DNA of 14,847 bases from CAYFQH01 sp964345215 (GTDB lineage Bacteria; Bacillota; Clostridia; Christensenellales; Aristaeellaceae): positions 1-14,847 of the forward strand of contig CAYFQH010000047.1 of the NCBI GenBank assembly GCA_964345215.1, given 5' to 3'. The position numbers and the translations under genes are program-made. Shown piece after piece: positions 1 through 8,169 of the stretch (position 1 is its first letter; each line of letters opens with the position of its first letter). The notes below the pieces were generated by a model. It ran no database searches. It was not told the origin of the DNA and saw only the letters and a list, made by a program, of their open reading frames with translations.

Positions 1-470
1 ACATGCCGGTTTTAAAAGCCAGTTTGTTGTTGCACTGCAATGCAATGAGAAATCACTTGTGGGAATGCTGCGCCATTGGATAAATGAAGCTGTAGCGTCA
101 GATGACCTAAGGGAAGTGAATATGTTGAGTATAGACGAAATTTCATTTAAGCCTGGTCATGGCTACGTAACGGTGGTGGTGGGCGCATAAGCGCGGCGAG
201 TAAGTGATGTCGAGAAAGGTCGCAGTAGCCAGGCGGTGGTTGATTTTTCGGACAAGTTGGAAGAAAAAACGGTGCTTGTGAAAATATTCAATTTGTAAGC
301 AGTGGCATGTCTAGAGCGTATAGGTGTGGAGTAGCGGAGTGTTTCCCTTATGCCAAGCTAACTGCGGACAAATTCTATGTAAAAAAATTGGTTCTTGAGG
401 CCATGGACAAAGTGCGTAAAGCTGAACAAAAAGAGCATCGAAGCAAGGAACTTCACAATAGTAAGAAGCT
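1..470 (+). pseudogene. ISL3-family transposase remnant, truncated by the window edge and frameshifted
   Basis: Reading frame 2 from the left edge gives a piece ending in LSIDEISFKPGHGYVTVVV, which matches the first catalytic-Asp block of ISL3-family DDE transposases. It is broken by an in-frame TAA at 188-190. The same frame then continues with EKGRSSQAVVDFSDKL, also a family block, to a second stop at 296-298. The protein resumes in frame 1 at about 292-307 with MSRAYRCGVAECFPYAKL, then TADKFYVKKLVLEAMDKVR, the region that in intact ISL3 proteins carries the DKFHV motif and the following helix. So there is at least one internal stop and one frameshift, and the usual His of DKFHV is Tyr. Similarity ends at about 470, where an oppositely oriented IS5-type fragment begins. 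The 5' part lies outside the window. It is non-functional; family assignment is by motif recognition only. Confidence 0.8.
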
Positions 471-1175
471 TTATTTGCTTTATAGGTGTATGGGTCTTTC
501 ATCTTATTGCCCTTGATGATCATAGGATGAAGCCCTTTTTTAAAAATTTTTGAGAGTGCGCCCAGATACCCTTTGTCTCCCACCACTGCACCGCTTTTGG
601 GCAAAATTTGGTGAACCGCCTTTGCATCAGGCAGGTTTGCAGCCGTTACGGTTACCTCGGTAATTGTGCCGCTTTGTATGTCCACAGCGACATTCTTTTT
701 AAATCCATACCAGAATTTTGCTGCTTTTTGCTCCGATTCTTGTTTTTGGATCAGAAGAAACCTTTGGCAGCACCTCATTATTCAAATTCTCGTAGCCCTG
801 GGCAAGCACTCTATCCCGCTTTTCCCAAAGACTTAACTTGCGCACTAACGCACTGGAACCTACAAAGGCAAATAACTTCGGCGCAATTGTTTTGCTCTTG
901 TAATTAGTGATTTACCCCTACAGACATTGCTTCCATTCCAACGGTTCCAACATTGCTGCGAAATTTGTATATTGTGCTGTGGTCAGGGGTGCTTTTCTGC
1001 AAGGCAAAGCCACAGAACCACTTTGCTGCAACCTTTTCTGCGATGAACTGAACCGCTCAAACTCCCGATTAGATGTATCTTCCATAAACTGAAGTAACAG
1101 GCCCATAAGGTCTCTTATAAACCCTTGAGTGCATGTAAGAGACCTGATGAGAACTCTCTCACCAACGCAGGTCAA
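466..1175 (-). pseudogene. IS5-family DDE transposase remnant with several frameshifts
   Basis: Read right to left on the - strand, pieces of one IS5-type transposase appear in order but in different frames. They are LLLQFMEDTSNREFERF (about 1115-1060), then CGFALQKSTPDHSTIYKFR (about 1025-965, with the TPDHST motif), then WEKRDRVLAQGYENLNNEVL (about 830-770), then KFWYGFKKNVAVDIQSG (about 718-665) and AVVGDKGYLGALSKIF with IIKGNKMKD (about 585-495). These blocks follow the order of IS5 transposases: the N-terminal dimer/DNA-binding part, the TPDHST segment, the region with the AVD aspartate, and the GDKGY segment. At least three frame changes and a stop near 905 separate them. The C-terminal block expected after NKMKD is absent, because the sequence there turns into the ISL3 remnant. 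No terminal inverted repeats could be assigned. It is a dead element that marks the end of the conserved chromosomal block. Confidence 0.8.
1108..1145. repeat. 10-bp perfect inverted repeat, 18-bp loop
   Basis: AGGTCTCTTA at 1108-1117 is the exact reverse complement of TAAGAGACCT at 1136-1145. The repeat lies in the degraded 5' part of the IS5-type remnant. There is no U-tract on either side, so it does not look like a terminator. It could be chance, a remnant of an IS end, or a small insertion. Confidence 0.45.
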
Positions 1176-1272
1176 TTGAACGACCCTGGCGGATTTGGCG
1201 CTTACGTACTAAAAAATATGGTGGATCGGCTAAGATATCGGCTGTTGCTGAGTTTTATTGGATTTTTTTGTG

Positions 1273-2208
1273 TTAGCGATCTATCGTGTCTTTGACCTCT
1301 TTTACGGGCAGCAGATGATTTTTAATAAAAGCGCCAACAGCCCGCATGGAAAGGCGGCTTTCGGGGAAGCCATAAATTTGAAACACATGAGGCATCCCTT
1401 CCCAGCGCAATAGGGTTACATCCACCTTATCCCGTTCCATCACCTGGGTTAGAGTCTCTGCGTCGCTTAAAAGAAGTTCCCGGGTGCCCACCTGTATTTG
1501 GGTAGGGGGAAAGCCTGTGAAATTGCCGTGGATGGGGGAGACCATGGGGTCACCCAAAAGAGTAGGGTCCTCCCCTACAAACTGTTTAGCGGCCACGGTA
1601 ATTTCTTCTAAATTGAGGGTAACATCTTGATCTTCTTCGGCCAGGTTGGTGTAGCTATCCCCCTGGAGGGATAAGTCGGTCCAGGGAGAGAGGAGTACTA
1701 GACAGCCGGGCAGGGACTGGTTTTGCCCCTTTAGATATTGGGCCAGGGCCAGGGCCAAGTTGCCCCCGGCGCTTTCGCCGACCACCCCAATGTTTTTAGG
1801 ATCATACCCTTGATCAAGTAAATATTGGTAGACCTTTAAGGCGTCTTCCAGCTGGGCGGGATAAGGGTACTGGGGCGAAAGGCGATAGGTAAAGGTATAG
1901 GTTTTAAGGCTGGCAGCGGCGGCTACATGGGAGGCCACTACCCGTGACTGAAGCAAATTACCCGATACATAGGCTCCCCCATGGCAGTGAAGCAATACCA
2001 CCTCATCCGACAGGCTTTGCTGGGGGGTAATCAGCATACTGGGCACTTCATCAACTTCAAAATAATGGCCACGGGTACCCAAAACAGGCGTATTTTCAAC
2101 CCGTTTTGCCGGAGGGTCTATATCCATAATTTTTTTGCCGATACGGCCGAAAAAAGAACGGTTTTTGCCCAGGGCGGATAGAAAGATTTGGCTTGAAATG
2201 GAAGGCAT
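1273..2208 (-). CDS. Alpha/beta hydrolase, HSL-type esterase (alpha/beta hydrolase fold-3)
   Basis: This is a 311-residue carboxylester hydrolase of the hormone-sensitive-lipase (family IV) type. The oxyanion-hole motif is HGGAY at 76-80 (family consensus HGGG/A), the nucleophile elbow is GESAGG with Ser146, and the likely other triad members are Asp249 (in LLSDAE) and His274 (in GMPHVF). DPMVSP and VGTRELLLSDAE are typical flanking blocks. There is no signal peptide or membrane segment, so it should be cytosolic. The start is the ATG at 2206-2208, because a perfect AGGAGG sits 6 bases upstream; the two ATGs further up (frame opens at 2229) lie before that site. The gene begins 38 bp after the mannosidase stop and is the last gene of the glycogen block, probably co-transcribed. 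Substrate unknown: by family, short-chain acyl or acetyl esters. Deacetylation of sugars would suit the neighbours but is inference. Confidence 0.88.
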   Translation of the reverse strand: MPSISSQIFLSALGKNRSFFGRIGKKIMDIDPPAKRVENTPVLGTRGHYFEVDEVPSMLITPQQSLSDEVVLLHCHGGAYVSGNLLQSRVVASHVAAAASLKTYTFTYRLSPQYPYPAQLEDALKVYQYLLDQGYDPKNIGVVGESAGGNLALALAQYLKGQNQSLPGCLVLLSPWTDLSLQGDSYTNLAEEDQDVTLNLEEITVAAKQFVGEDPTLLGDPMVSPIHGNFTGFPPTQIQVGTRELLLSDAETLTQVMERDKVDVTLLRWEGMPHVFQIYGFPESRLSMRAVGAFIKNHLLPVKEVKDTIDR

Positions 2209-2214
2209 ACATAA

Positions 2215-2220
2215 CCTCCT
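2215..2220 (-). promoter_or_regulatory. Ribosome binding site that fixes the hydrolase start
   Basis: A perfect AGGAGG on the - strand lies 6 bases before the ATG at 2208. It falls inside the extended open frame that begins at 2229, so the downstream ATG is preferred as the start. Confidence 0.85.
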
Positions 2221-2246
2221 GCTCATCATGCAAGGTCGTGAAAGAA

Positions 2247-5200
2247 TTAAGTGTCAAAGGTGACCAAGAAACTTTTAATTTCGTAGGGCTTTAAGCTAAG
2301 GGTAATTTGATTTTTGCTAAAATCGGCCGGCGTGATTTCTTCTTCCATTAAATTGCACACGGCAGCCTGCTTTATCGGCAAGCCTGTGTGAATAACAACC
2401 TGTTCTTCTCGTTGGCCGAAGGATTCGTACAGCCTTAAAACCATGGCCGTACCGTCCAGTTGTTCTTTTACAGCCTCCACCATTACTCCGGGGGTAGTCA
2501 CTTCAAATAAGGGCAATAGCTGCCCTTCCCCTGGATCTTTTAACAAAAGGGCGGTGGTGGGAATATTCAGCTGATAGCCTTGCTTAATGGTATCTCCCTC
2601 CTGCCAAGTGCCTACATGGGGATAGAGGGAATAAGTAAAGGTATGATCTCCAATATCTGCTACAGGGTCGGGTTCAGTTGAGCTTTTTAAAAGGGTTAAG
2701 GTCATTTTTTTGTTGTCAATGGCGTAACCGTACTTACAGTCGTTTAATAGGGATACACCGTAGTTTCCTTCGCTTACATCGGCCCATTTGTGGGCGCACA
2801 CTTCAAAGCGGGCTACGTCCCAGCTAGTATTTTGGTGGGTAGGCCGCTTTACGTTGCCGTATTGAATATCGTAGGTGGCCTCGTGGTAGAAAACATCCAC
2901 CGGGAACTCAGCCTTGAGCATATACTGTACCTCTTGCCAGTTTACATGGGTTTCAAAGTCGATACGAGGGCTGTTACTGTAAAAAACCATGTCCTGGGTA
3001 ATGGTAGAATTCATGTAGGTATAGGTGGTGCGCAAGCGGCTTAATACAGGACCTTGGGAGATAAGCTCAACATCGGTTACCTCATCCACGTCCCAGTGGT
3101 GCTGGTTATAGTAAATATTAATGTCCCAAGCATCATAATTGTGGGGTTTGTTTTCGTAGCATACAATCCGGTTTAACACCTCTCCAGCCTTACATAACTG
3201 GCGGCCTGTGCGCTTATCAACAAGGGAAGTAATGCGCATACTTTGGTCAAAGCTGCCTGAGTAAAAGGGGGTGTCAAAATCCTGGGGCGACAGAGTGAGG
3301 CCGGGGTGTTGCTCTTGCTCGCCATAAACAAAGGTAAAGGTGCTGGCCCCCATAGGGCTTAGGTTTTGAAGATAGGCAACATAGCCTCGTCCATCTTTTT
3401 GCGCAGGGTAGCGGTTGCCCTGGTCATCAATGAGGGCGGCAATCCCCTTGGGGCCGGTAAAGGTCACCAGGTCATCCCGCCGGTAAGCCATGGAGTTATA
3501 AACGGCTAAATCACCCTTAAGAGAATGGGATAGACAGGCAAAAACCGTATCTTTCATCTTGTTAAGGCGATTAAATAAATCGGCATAGGTTTTATCCGAA
3601 TCCTCGTATACTTTTTTAATGGAGGAGCCGGGCAAAATATCGTGGAACTGGAGGGTAAGCATCTGTTCCCAAATGTTATGCAACTCCTTAGCGGGGTAAT
3701 CAAAGTTTTTTAGGGCAGCTGCATAACTGGCCCACAACTCTATTTCCCGAAGGGCTAACTCGATTTTACGGTTGTTCCGCTTGTTTTTGGCAACGGCCGT
3801 ATAGGTGCCCCGGTGGTATTCTAAATAAAGCTCTCCGCACCAGGTAGGGGTGTCTGGGTGATGGGCCAAGTTTTGTTCCAGTTTTTTGAAAAACTGGCTG
3901 GGGTGCTGTTGTACTGCCACGGGAATGCCGGGCAGGGGAGTAGCCATCCGTCTACCGTTTTCCAGCATCCATTCGGTGGGGCCGCCCCCGCCATCGCCAA
4001 AGCCATAGGATACAATAAAGCTGTTATCCAGCCCCTTTTGCTGAAAACGCTGCCAGCCGCCTTTTAACTGGTTGGGTCCCAGCATGGCATTGTAGGTGGT
4101 AAAGTGAGCCAGGTCAAACTGATTTACCGAGGCAAAATCTCTAGCAGGGGTAAAGTGGGTTAAAATTTGGGTGCCGTCAATGCCTTCCCAATAAAAACTG
4201 TCGTAGGGGTATAAGTTAAACTCCGACCAGCTTAATTTGCTGGTCATAAAGTATTTAATGCCCGACAGGTTCATAATTTGAGGCAGGGCGGCAGAATAAC
4301 CAAAAACATCGGGAAGCCATAAAATTTCGCTGTTTTTATTAAAATTTTTTCTAAAATATTCTTTGCCGTGGAGGAACTGGCGCACCAGGGATTCGCCCGA
4401 AGCCAGGTTGCAGTCAGCCTCTACCCACATGCCCCCTTCCGCCTCCCAGCGACCTTCTATAATACGTTGCTTTATGTTTTCAAAAACCTCTGGGGCATCT
4501 TCCTGTACAAACTGGTATAACACCGGCTGGCTGGACATGAACATATATTCTTCAAACTGCTTCATGTAGTTTAGCACGGTCGAAAAACTGCGTACAGCCT
4601 TATAGCGGGTTTGCTCAATATCCCACAGCCAGGCCACATCAATATGGGTATGCCCCACACAGGAAGCAATGGCTACAGGCGGATCTTGAGCATAATAATC
4701 GTAAAGGTTTGTTTTTAAAAAGGCCCTGGCCTGTTCAAGGGAGGCATAAAAAGCCTGGCTGTGCTTTTGCCGTAAATCCAGCAGGTTTACAGCATCACAC
4801 AAGGCCCTTAGCACAATTTCCCGGTCCCGTTCCCCGTCGGCAAGCATGTTTACAGCCTCCCAGGGTACTTTTATGTCGTACATCAAAGCCTCTACCTGGG
4901 GGCTTACATCGCAAAGGGAGAGGGTTAAAACAGGTGGGGTTTGATTTTTTTTGGCAAGCATAGCATAGCCTCTAAGTAAAACAGCGTAGCTTTGGCCGGG
5001 GGCAGCCTCAGGCTGCAGCAAAAGGCGGGTATGTTTGGTGTCAAAGGCCTGTTGCATTTGCCCGTCTACGATTACTTCAAACTGAGGGTTTACTGCTTCC
5101 CACTCCTGCTCCCGGCCTGTAACGGCATAAAGCATCACTTTACCTGTAAAATCTTCGGGTACGGTCAAGGTGAATGAAAAATCAGTCCACTCGTTTTGGG

Positions 5201-5354
5201 TGGCCCAAAAATCCCCGTTTTCAAAGGGTACAAAATTTTGGCTGCCCCTGGGGGCGGTGGTAATGCCTGTTACGGGCAGGCTTTTTACAACAATGCAGGC
5301 CTCCAGCTCTTCTAAAATACGCCTGATTCGAAGGAAACGTTGATGTAAATCCAT
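2247..5354 (-). CDS. Alpha-mannosidase, glycoside hydrolase family 38
   Basis: This 1035-residue enzyme hydrolyses terminal alpha-mannosyl linkages by a retaining, zinc-assisted mechanism. The length fits the cytoplasmic (MAN2C1-like) and bacterial GH38 enzymes, and there is no signal peptide. By comparison with GH38 structures, the metal ligands are His237 and Asp239 in GHTHID (234-239), Asp314 in WVEADCN (also the expected nucleophile) and His571 in FHDILPGS. Other family blocks are EILWLPDVFGYSAALPQIM near 343-361, GDGGGGPT at 453-460 and the middle helical domain with GELYLEYHRGTYTA at 507-520. The C-terminal beta-sandwich domains follow to 1035. The ATG at 5354 has only a weak GTGGA site 6 bases upstream; an in-frame TGA lies a few codons before it, so no longer form is possible. 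It sits 34 bp after glgA, probably on the same mRNA. Its natural substrate (internalised N-glycan mannosides or other alpha-mannosides) cannot be read from the sequence. Confidence 0.95.
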   Translation of the reverse strand: MDLHQRFLRIRRILEELEACIVVKSLPVTGITTAPRGSQNFVPFENGDFWATQNEWTDFSFTLTVPEDFTGKVMLYAVTGREQEWEAVNPQFEVIVDGQMQQAFDTKHTRLLLQPEAAPGQSYAVLLRGYAMLAKKNQTPPVLTLSLCDVSPQVEALMYDIKVPWEAVNMLADGERDREIVLRALCDAVNLLDLRQKHSQAFYASLEQARAFLKTNLYDYYAQDPPVAIASCVGHTHIDVAWLWDIEQTRYKAVRSFSTVLNYMKQFEEYMFMSSQPVLYQFVQEDAPEVFENIKQRIIEGRWEAEGGMWVEADCNLASGESLVRQFLHGKEYFRKNFNKNSEILWLPDVFGYSAALPQIMNLSGIKYFMTSKLSWSEFNLYPYDSFYWEGIDGTQILTHFTPARDFASVNQFDLAHFTTYNAMLGPNQLKGGWQRFQQKGLDNSFIVSYGFGDGGGGPTEWMLENGRRMATPLPGIPVAVQQHPSQFFKKLEQNLAHHPDTPTWCGELYLEYHRGTYTAVAKNKRNNRKIELALREIELWASYAAALKNFDYPAKELHNIWEQMLTLQFHDILPGSSIKKVYEDSDKTYADLFNRLNKMKDTVFACLSHSLKGDLAVYNSMAYRRDDLVTFTGPKGIAALIDDQGNRYPAQKDGRGYVAYLQNLSPMGASTFTFVYGEQEQHPGLTLSPQDFDTPFYSGSFDQSMRITSLVDKRTGRQLCKAGEVLNRIVCYENKPHNYDAWDINIYYNQHHWDVDEVTDVELISQGPVLSRLRTTYTYMNSTITQDMVFYSNSPRIDFETHVNWQEVQYMLKAEFPVDVFYHEATYDIQYGNVKRPTHQNTSWDVARFEVCAHKWADVSEGNYGVSLLNDCKYGYAIDNKKMTLTLLKSSTEPDPVADIGDHTFTYSLYPHVGTWQEGDTIKQGYQLNIPTTALLLKDPGEGQLLPLFEVTTPGVMVEAVKEQLDGTAMVLRLYESFGQREEQVVIHTGLPIKQAAVCNLMEEEITPADFSKNQITLSLKPYEIKSFLVTFDT

Positions 5355-5388
5355 AGTGTATCCACGCTTTCATTTTAATTTTGAAAAG

Positions 5389-6948
5389 TTACTTTGCAGG
5401 GGGAACTTTTTTGCTACTGTTAGCAGAAACCATTGATTTTGCAGAAACTTGAGGCGCTTCACTCTTCTTTTGGGGCCTTTCCTCTGCTTTGCTGTCAGGG
5501 TTTATCTGGGGACCGCCCTTAAGTTTTTCGTATAGTTTAATATACTTTAAAGAGGAATTGTCCCAGCTGAAGTCTCCATCCATACCCCGCTGGATTAAGG
5601 TTGCAAAAACATCTTTTTGGTTAAGGTAGTAATCAACAGCCCGGGTAATGGTGTTTAACATATCGTGGGCGTTGTAGTTAAAAAAGCTAAAGCCATTTCC
5701 TTCCCCTGTATACCCGTTGTAGGAAAGGACCGTATCTCGAAGGCCGCCAGTTTCCCTAACGATGGGCACAGTGCCATAGCGCATGCTAATCATTTGGCTC
5801 AGGCCGCAAGGCTCAAATTGGGAGGGCATTAAAAACAAATCGGCTCCGCCGTAAATTTGGTGGGCCAAGGCATGGTCCATCATGAAGCGGGCAGCCACTC
5901 GGCCCGGGTACTCTTCTTCTGCCCAGCTGAACAGGTCAATATATTGACTGTCGCCCATGCCCAAAATAATCAGCTGAATATCCTGTTGCATCAATTCTCC
6001 AATCACCCGGTCGATTAAGTCAAGGCCCTTTTGGTTGCTTAAACGGCCTACCATACCAATCACAGGTACATCCGCCCGTACATCCAGGCCGACTTTTTCT
6101 TGAAGGGCTGCTTTATTTACAGCTTTTTTCTCAAAGGTGTTTTTGCCATAGGTTGCCCACAGGGCCGGGTCGGTTTGGGGATTATACTCTTCTACGTCAA
6201 TGCCGTTTAAAATACCTGTTAAGTTGTCTCTTCTGGCTCGCAGCAGGCCGTCCATCCGTTCGCCAAAATAGGCGGTTTGAATTTCCCGAGCATAGCTTGG
6301 GCTAACAGTGGTCAATTCATCTGCATAAACCAGGCCGGCCTTTAAAAAGTTGGCGCAGCCGTAGGATTCTAATTTATCGCTGGTCCACAGGCTGTCGCCC
6401 AGGCCCAATATATCCTGCACTTCTTTAATGCCAAAAATACCCTGATATTGCAGGTTGTGAATGGTCATAATGGTTTTAATATCGTGGTAAAAGGGAAGAT
6501 GGTCGTACTGAATGCGCATCAGAGCCGGGATCATACCCGCCTGCCAGTCATGGCAGTGGAGAACATCAGGCTGAAAGCCAAGCAGGGGCAGAGCATTTAA
6601 CACGCTCCGGCAGAAAAACCCGAAGCGCTCATACTCGTCGCCTCCCAAACCGTAGATATAATTGCGGCCAAAGTAATACTTATTGTCAACAAAGTAAAAG
6701 GTCACCCCGTCTTTTTTAAGTTCCTCAATGCCGCAGTACTGGCGGCGCCACCCAAGGCGCACCTCAAAATCAACCAGGTGGGTCATTTGATTTATATACT
6801 CTTGCCCAATGGCGCTGTATAAGGGCAGTATCACCCGTATATCATGGCCTTTTTTTGCAAGCACTGGGGATAGGGCGCCAACCACATCGGCTAAACCGCC
6901 TGTTTTACAAAAGGGAACACATTCGCTGGCAGCAAATAAAATCTTCAT
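5389..6948 (-). CDS. glgA: Glycogen synthase (ADP-glucose-dependent, GT5)
   Basis: The enzyme transfers glucose from ADP-glucose to the non-reducing end of a growing alpha-1,4-glucan. It is 519 residues with the two Rossmann halves of GT5. Near the N-terminus, KTGGLADVVG contains Lys15, equal in position to the ADP-glucose-binding Lys of E. coli GlgA. HCHDWQAG lies near 131-138. The C-terminal half has MVGRLSNQKGLDLI near 299-312 and FEPCGLSQM with the conserved Glu379, followed by RETGGLRDTV. The start is the ATG at 6948, placed 9 bases after GAAAGG; a TTG three codons upstream abuts that site and is too close. Relative to the usual roughly 480 residues, there is a tail of about 40 residues rich in Lys, Ser, Pro and Glu with no recognisable domain. 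It is the fourth glg gene of the operon, 64 bp after glgD, beyond a terminator-like hairpin. Confidence 0.97.
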   Translation of the reverse strand: MKILFAASECVPFCKTGGLADVVGALSPVLAKKGHDIRVILPLYSAIGQEYINQMTHLVDFEVRLGWRRQYCGIEELKKDGVTFYFVDNKYYFGRNYIYGLGGDEYERFGFFCRSVLNALPLLGFQPDVLHCHDWQAGMIPALMRIQYDHLPFYHDIKTIMTIHNLQYQGIFGIKEVQDILGLGDSLWTSDKLESYGCANFLKAGLVYADELTTVSPSYAREIQTAYFGERMDGLLRARRDNLTGILNGIDVEEYNPQTDPALWATYGKNTFEKKAVNKAALQEKVGLDVRADVPVIGMVGRLSNQKGLDLIDRVIGELMQQDIQLIILGMGDSQYIDLFSWAEEEYPGRVAARFMMDHALAHQIYGGADLFLMPSQFEPCGLSQMISMRYGTVPIVRETGGLRDTVLSYNGYTGEGNGFSFFNYNAHDMLNTITRAVDYYLNQKDVFATLIQRGMDGDFSWDNSSLKYIKLYEKLKGGPQINPDSKAEERPQKKSEAPQVSAKSMVSANSSKKVPPAK

Positions 6949-6957
6949 AGAAAACAA

Positions 6958-6963
6958 CCTTTC
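6958..6963 (-). promoter_or_regulatory. Ribosome binding site that fixes the glgA start
   Basis: GAAAGG on the - strand lies 9 bases before the ATG at 6948 and directly abuts the alternative TTG at 6957, so only the ATG is well placed. Confidence 0.75.
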
Positions 6964-7002
6964 TTCTTATCGTCCTAAAATGAGTAAGGAGTGCGAAAAA
7001 CT

Positions 7003-7030
7003 AAAAAAGTGGCTAAATGACCACTTTTTT
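7003..7030 (-). terminator. Terminator-shaped hairpin spanning the glgD stop codon (possible attenuator before glgA)
   Basis: AAAAAAGTGG (7003-7012) and CCACTTTTTT (7021-7030) are perfectly complementary around an 8-base loop. On the - strand, the direction of glg transcription, the stem is followed by its own run of T, as in an intrinsic terminator. The glgD stop codon (7013-7015) sits in the loop, so ribosomes finishing glgD would disrupt the stem. Only 4 of the 10 stem pairs form the GTGG/CCAC core, three of them G-C, so full termination is doubtful. Partial read-through (attenuation), 3'-end protection or a processing site are alternatives. The symmetry means it could also act on + strand transcripts. 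Confidence 0.55.
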
Positions 7031-8134
7031 TGAAATAACAATTGGGTAGGCAGGAGGGCCGATTAGGCGGGTGTTTTGTTTGATAACCGCCTGTTTATCT
7101 AAAATGCAATTTTCGATATGGGCACCGCTTTCAATATAACTGTCCTGCATGATGATACAGTTTTTAACATAGGCATCAGGCTCTACAACAACACCCCTAA
7201 AAAGCACACTGTTTTCAACATTGCCCTGAATAAAGCAGCCATCGGCAACCAAGGCATTGAGGACTTTTGCATCTAAATCGTACTGGGCAGGCATTTCATC
7301 CCGTACTTTGGTATAAATAGGCTGGTTGGATGAAAAGAGGTAGCTTCTATAATCGTGATCTAATAAGTCTTTATGAAATTGGAAAAAAGATTCGATAGAA
7401 TCGATCAGCCAGGCCTTTTCTTTAAACTCATAGGTGCCGATATGAATTTGCTTTTTAAGAGACAGGCGCTGAAGAATATCCCGGTTAAAATCGTGATAGC
7501 CTTGGGCGGTGGCCTGGTCTACCAGCTGGAGGAGCAGCTCTTTTTTGATCAGGCAGGCTTCCATCAGCACATTGTCAAAGGAGGGGGTGATGGGGTCCAC
7601 TTCCATGTCAATCACATTGCCTTCTTTGTCGATGCTTAGATAGGAGCCAAACTCACTGCGCTTTAACTGAGGGTCTTTACAGTATAAAAGGGTAACATCA
7701 CAATCGCTTTCCATATGGCTGGCAATCATATCGGAAAAATCGGTTTTATAGATGATGTTGCTGCCTGTAAGCAAAACATATTTTTGCTTGCTGCGAAGAA
7801 GATAGTTGGTGTTTGAGCGGATGGCATCAATGAGCCCCGCGTAAACGCCAATGTTCTCCCTGGTTAAAAAAGGCGGAAGTAAAAACAAGCCGTTAGCCTT
7901 GCTGTGCAAATCCCACTCCTTGCCTGAACCCAAATGGTCCATGAGACTATGGTAGTTTTTTTGCATAATGACCCCTACGTTTCGAATGCCGCTGTTAACC
8001 ATAGAGGATACATAAAAGTCAATAATCCGGTATCTTCCGGCAACGGGAAGGGCGGCAATGGCCCGGGTGAGGGTCAATTCTCTTAAACGGGAGTCATTTT
8101 CGCCGGTATAGATCATGCCTAGCACATCTTTCAT
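7013..8134 (-). CDS. glgD: Glucose-1-phosphate adenylyltransferase-like subunit GlgD
   Basis: This is a 373-residue paralogue of GlgC found with it in Firmicutes, where it forms a GlgC/GlgD complex and modulates ADP-glucose synthesis. The fold is the same: an N-terminal nucleotidyltransferase domain, then a left-handed beta-helix from about residue 290 (VENSVLF, IESGAHIENCIL). Compared with the GlgC next door, the catalytic signatures have decayed. The G-rich loop GGQGSRL is here TGENDSRL (10-17), the SGDHIYKMNY block with its catalytic Asp is TGSNIIYKTDF (123-133), and the EEKP motif is absent (MEVDP). RYRIIDF at 34-40 is retained. This supports a regulatory or weakly active subunit rather than an independent enzyme. 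An AAAGGA site lies 9 bases before the ATG. It starts 35 bp after glgC; its stop codon is in the loop of a hairpin. Confidence 0.95.
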   Translation of the reverse strand: MKDVLGMIYTGENDSRLRELTLTRAIAALPVAGRYRIIDFYVSSMVNSGIRNVGVIMQKNYHSLMDHLGSGKEWDLHSKANGLFLLPPFLTRENIGVYAGLIDAIRSNTNYLLRSKQKYVLLTGSNIIYKTDFSDMIASHMESDCDVTLLYCKDPQLKRSEFGSYLSIDKEGNVIDMEVDPITPSFDNVLMEACLIKKELLLQLVDQATAQGYHDFNRDILQRLSLKKQIHIGTYEFKEKAWLIDSIESFFQFHKDLLDHDYRSYLFSSNQPIYTKVRDEMPAQYDLDAKVLNALVADGCFIQGNVENSVLFRGVVVEPDAYVKNCIIMQDSYIESGAHIENCILDKQAVIKQNTRLIGPPAYPIVISKKVVI

Positions 8135-8148
8135 AGGAATACATCCTT

Positions 8149-8160
8149 TCTATCTATCTA
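8149..8160 (-). repeat. (TAGA)x3 tetranucleotide repeat before the glgD ribosome binding site
   Basis: Three tandem TAGA units on the - strand fill part of the 35-bp glgC-glgD gap just upstream of AAAGGA. Slippage here would change the gap length but not the spacing between ribosome binding site and start codon. Confidence 0.4.
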
Positions 8161-8169
8161 TTAAGGGGA

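Noticed and set aside
311..463. Open - strand frame continuing past the IS5-type GNKMKD block
   Set aside because: The translated sequence after about 465 no longer resembles an IS5 transposase, while the + strand of the same bases gives clear ISL3 transposase sequence. It is the antisense of that remnant.
1176..1272. Search for a terminator downstream of the hydrolase
   Set aside because: Only a direct repeat of ATCGGCT and scattered A/T runs are present; no stem with a T-run was found.
8149..8160. Phase-variable switch at the TAGA repeat before glgD
   Set aside because: Only three units, located upstream of the ribosome binding site, so slippage would not alter frame or start spacing.
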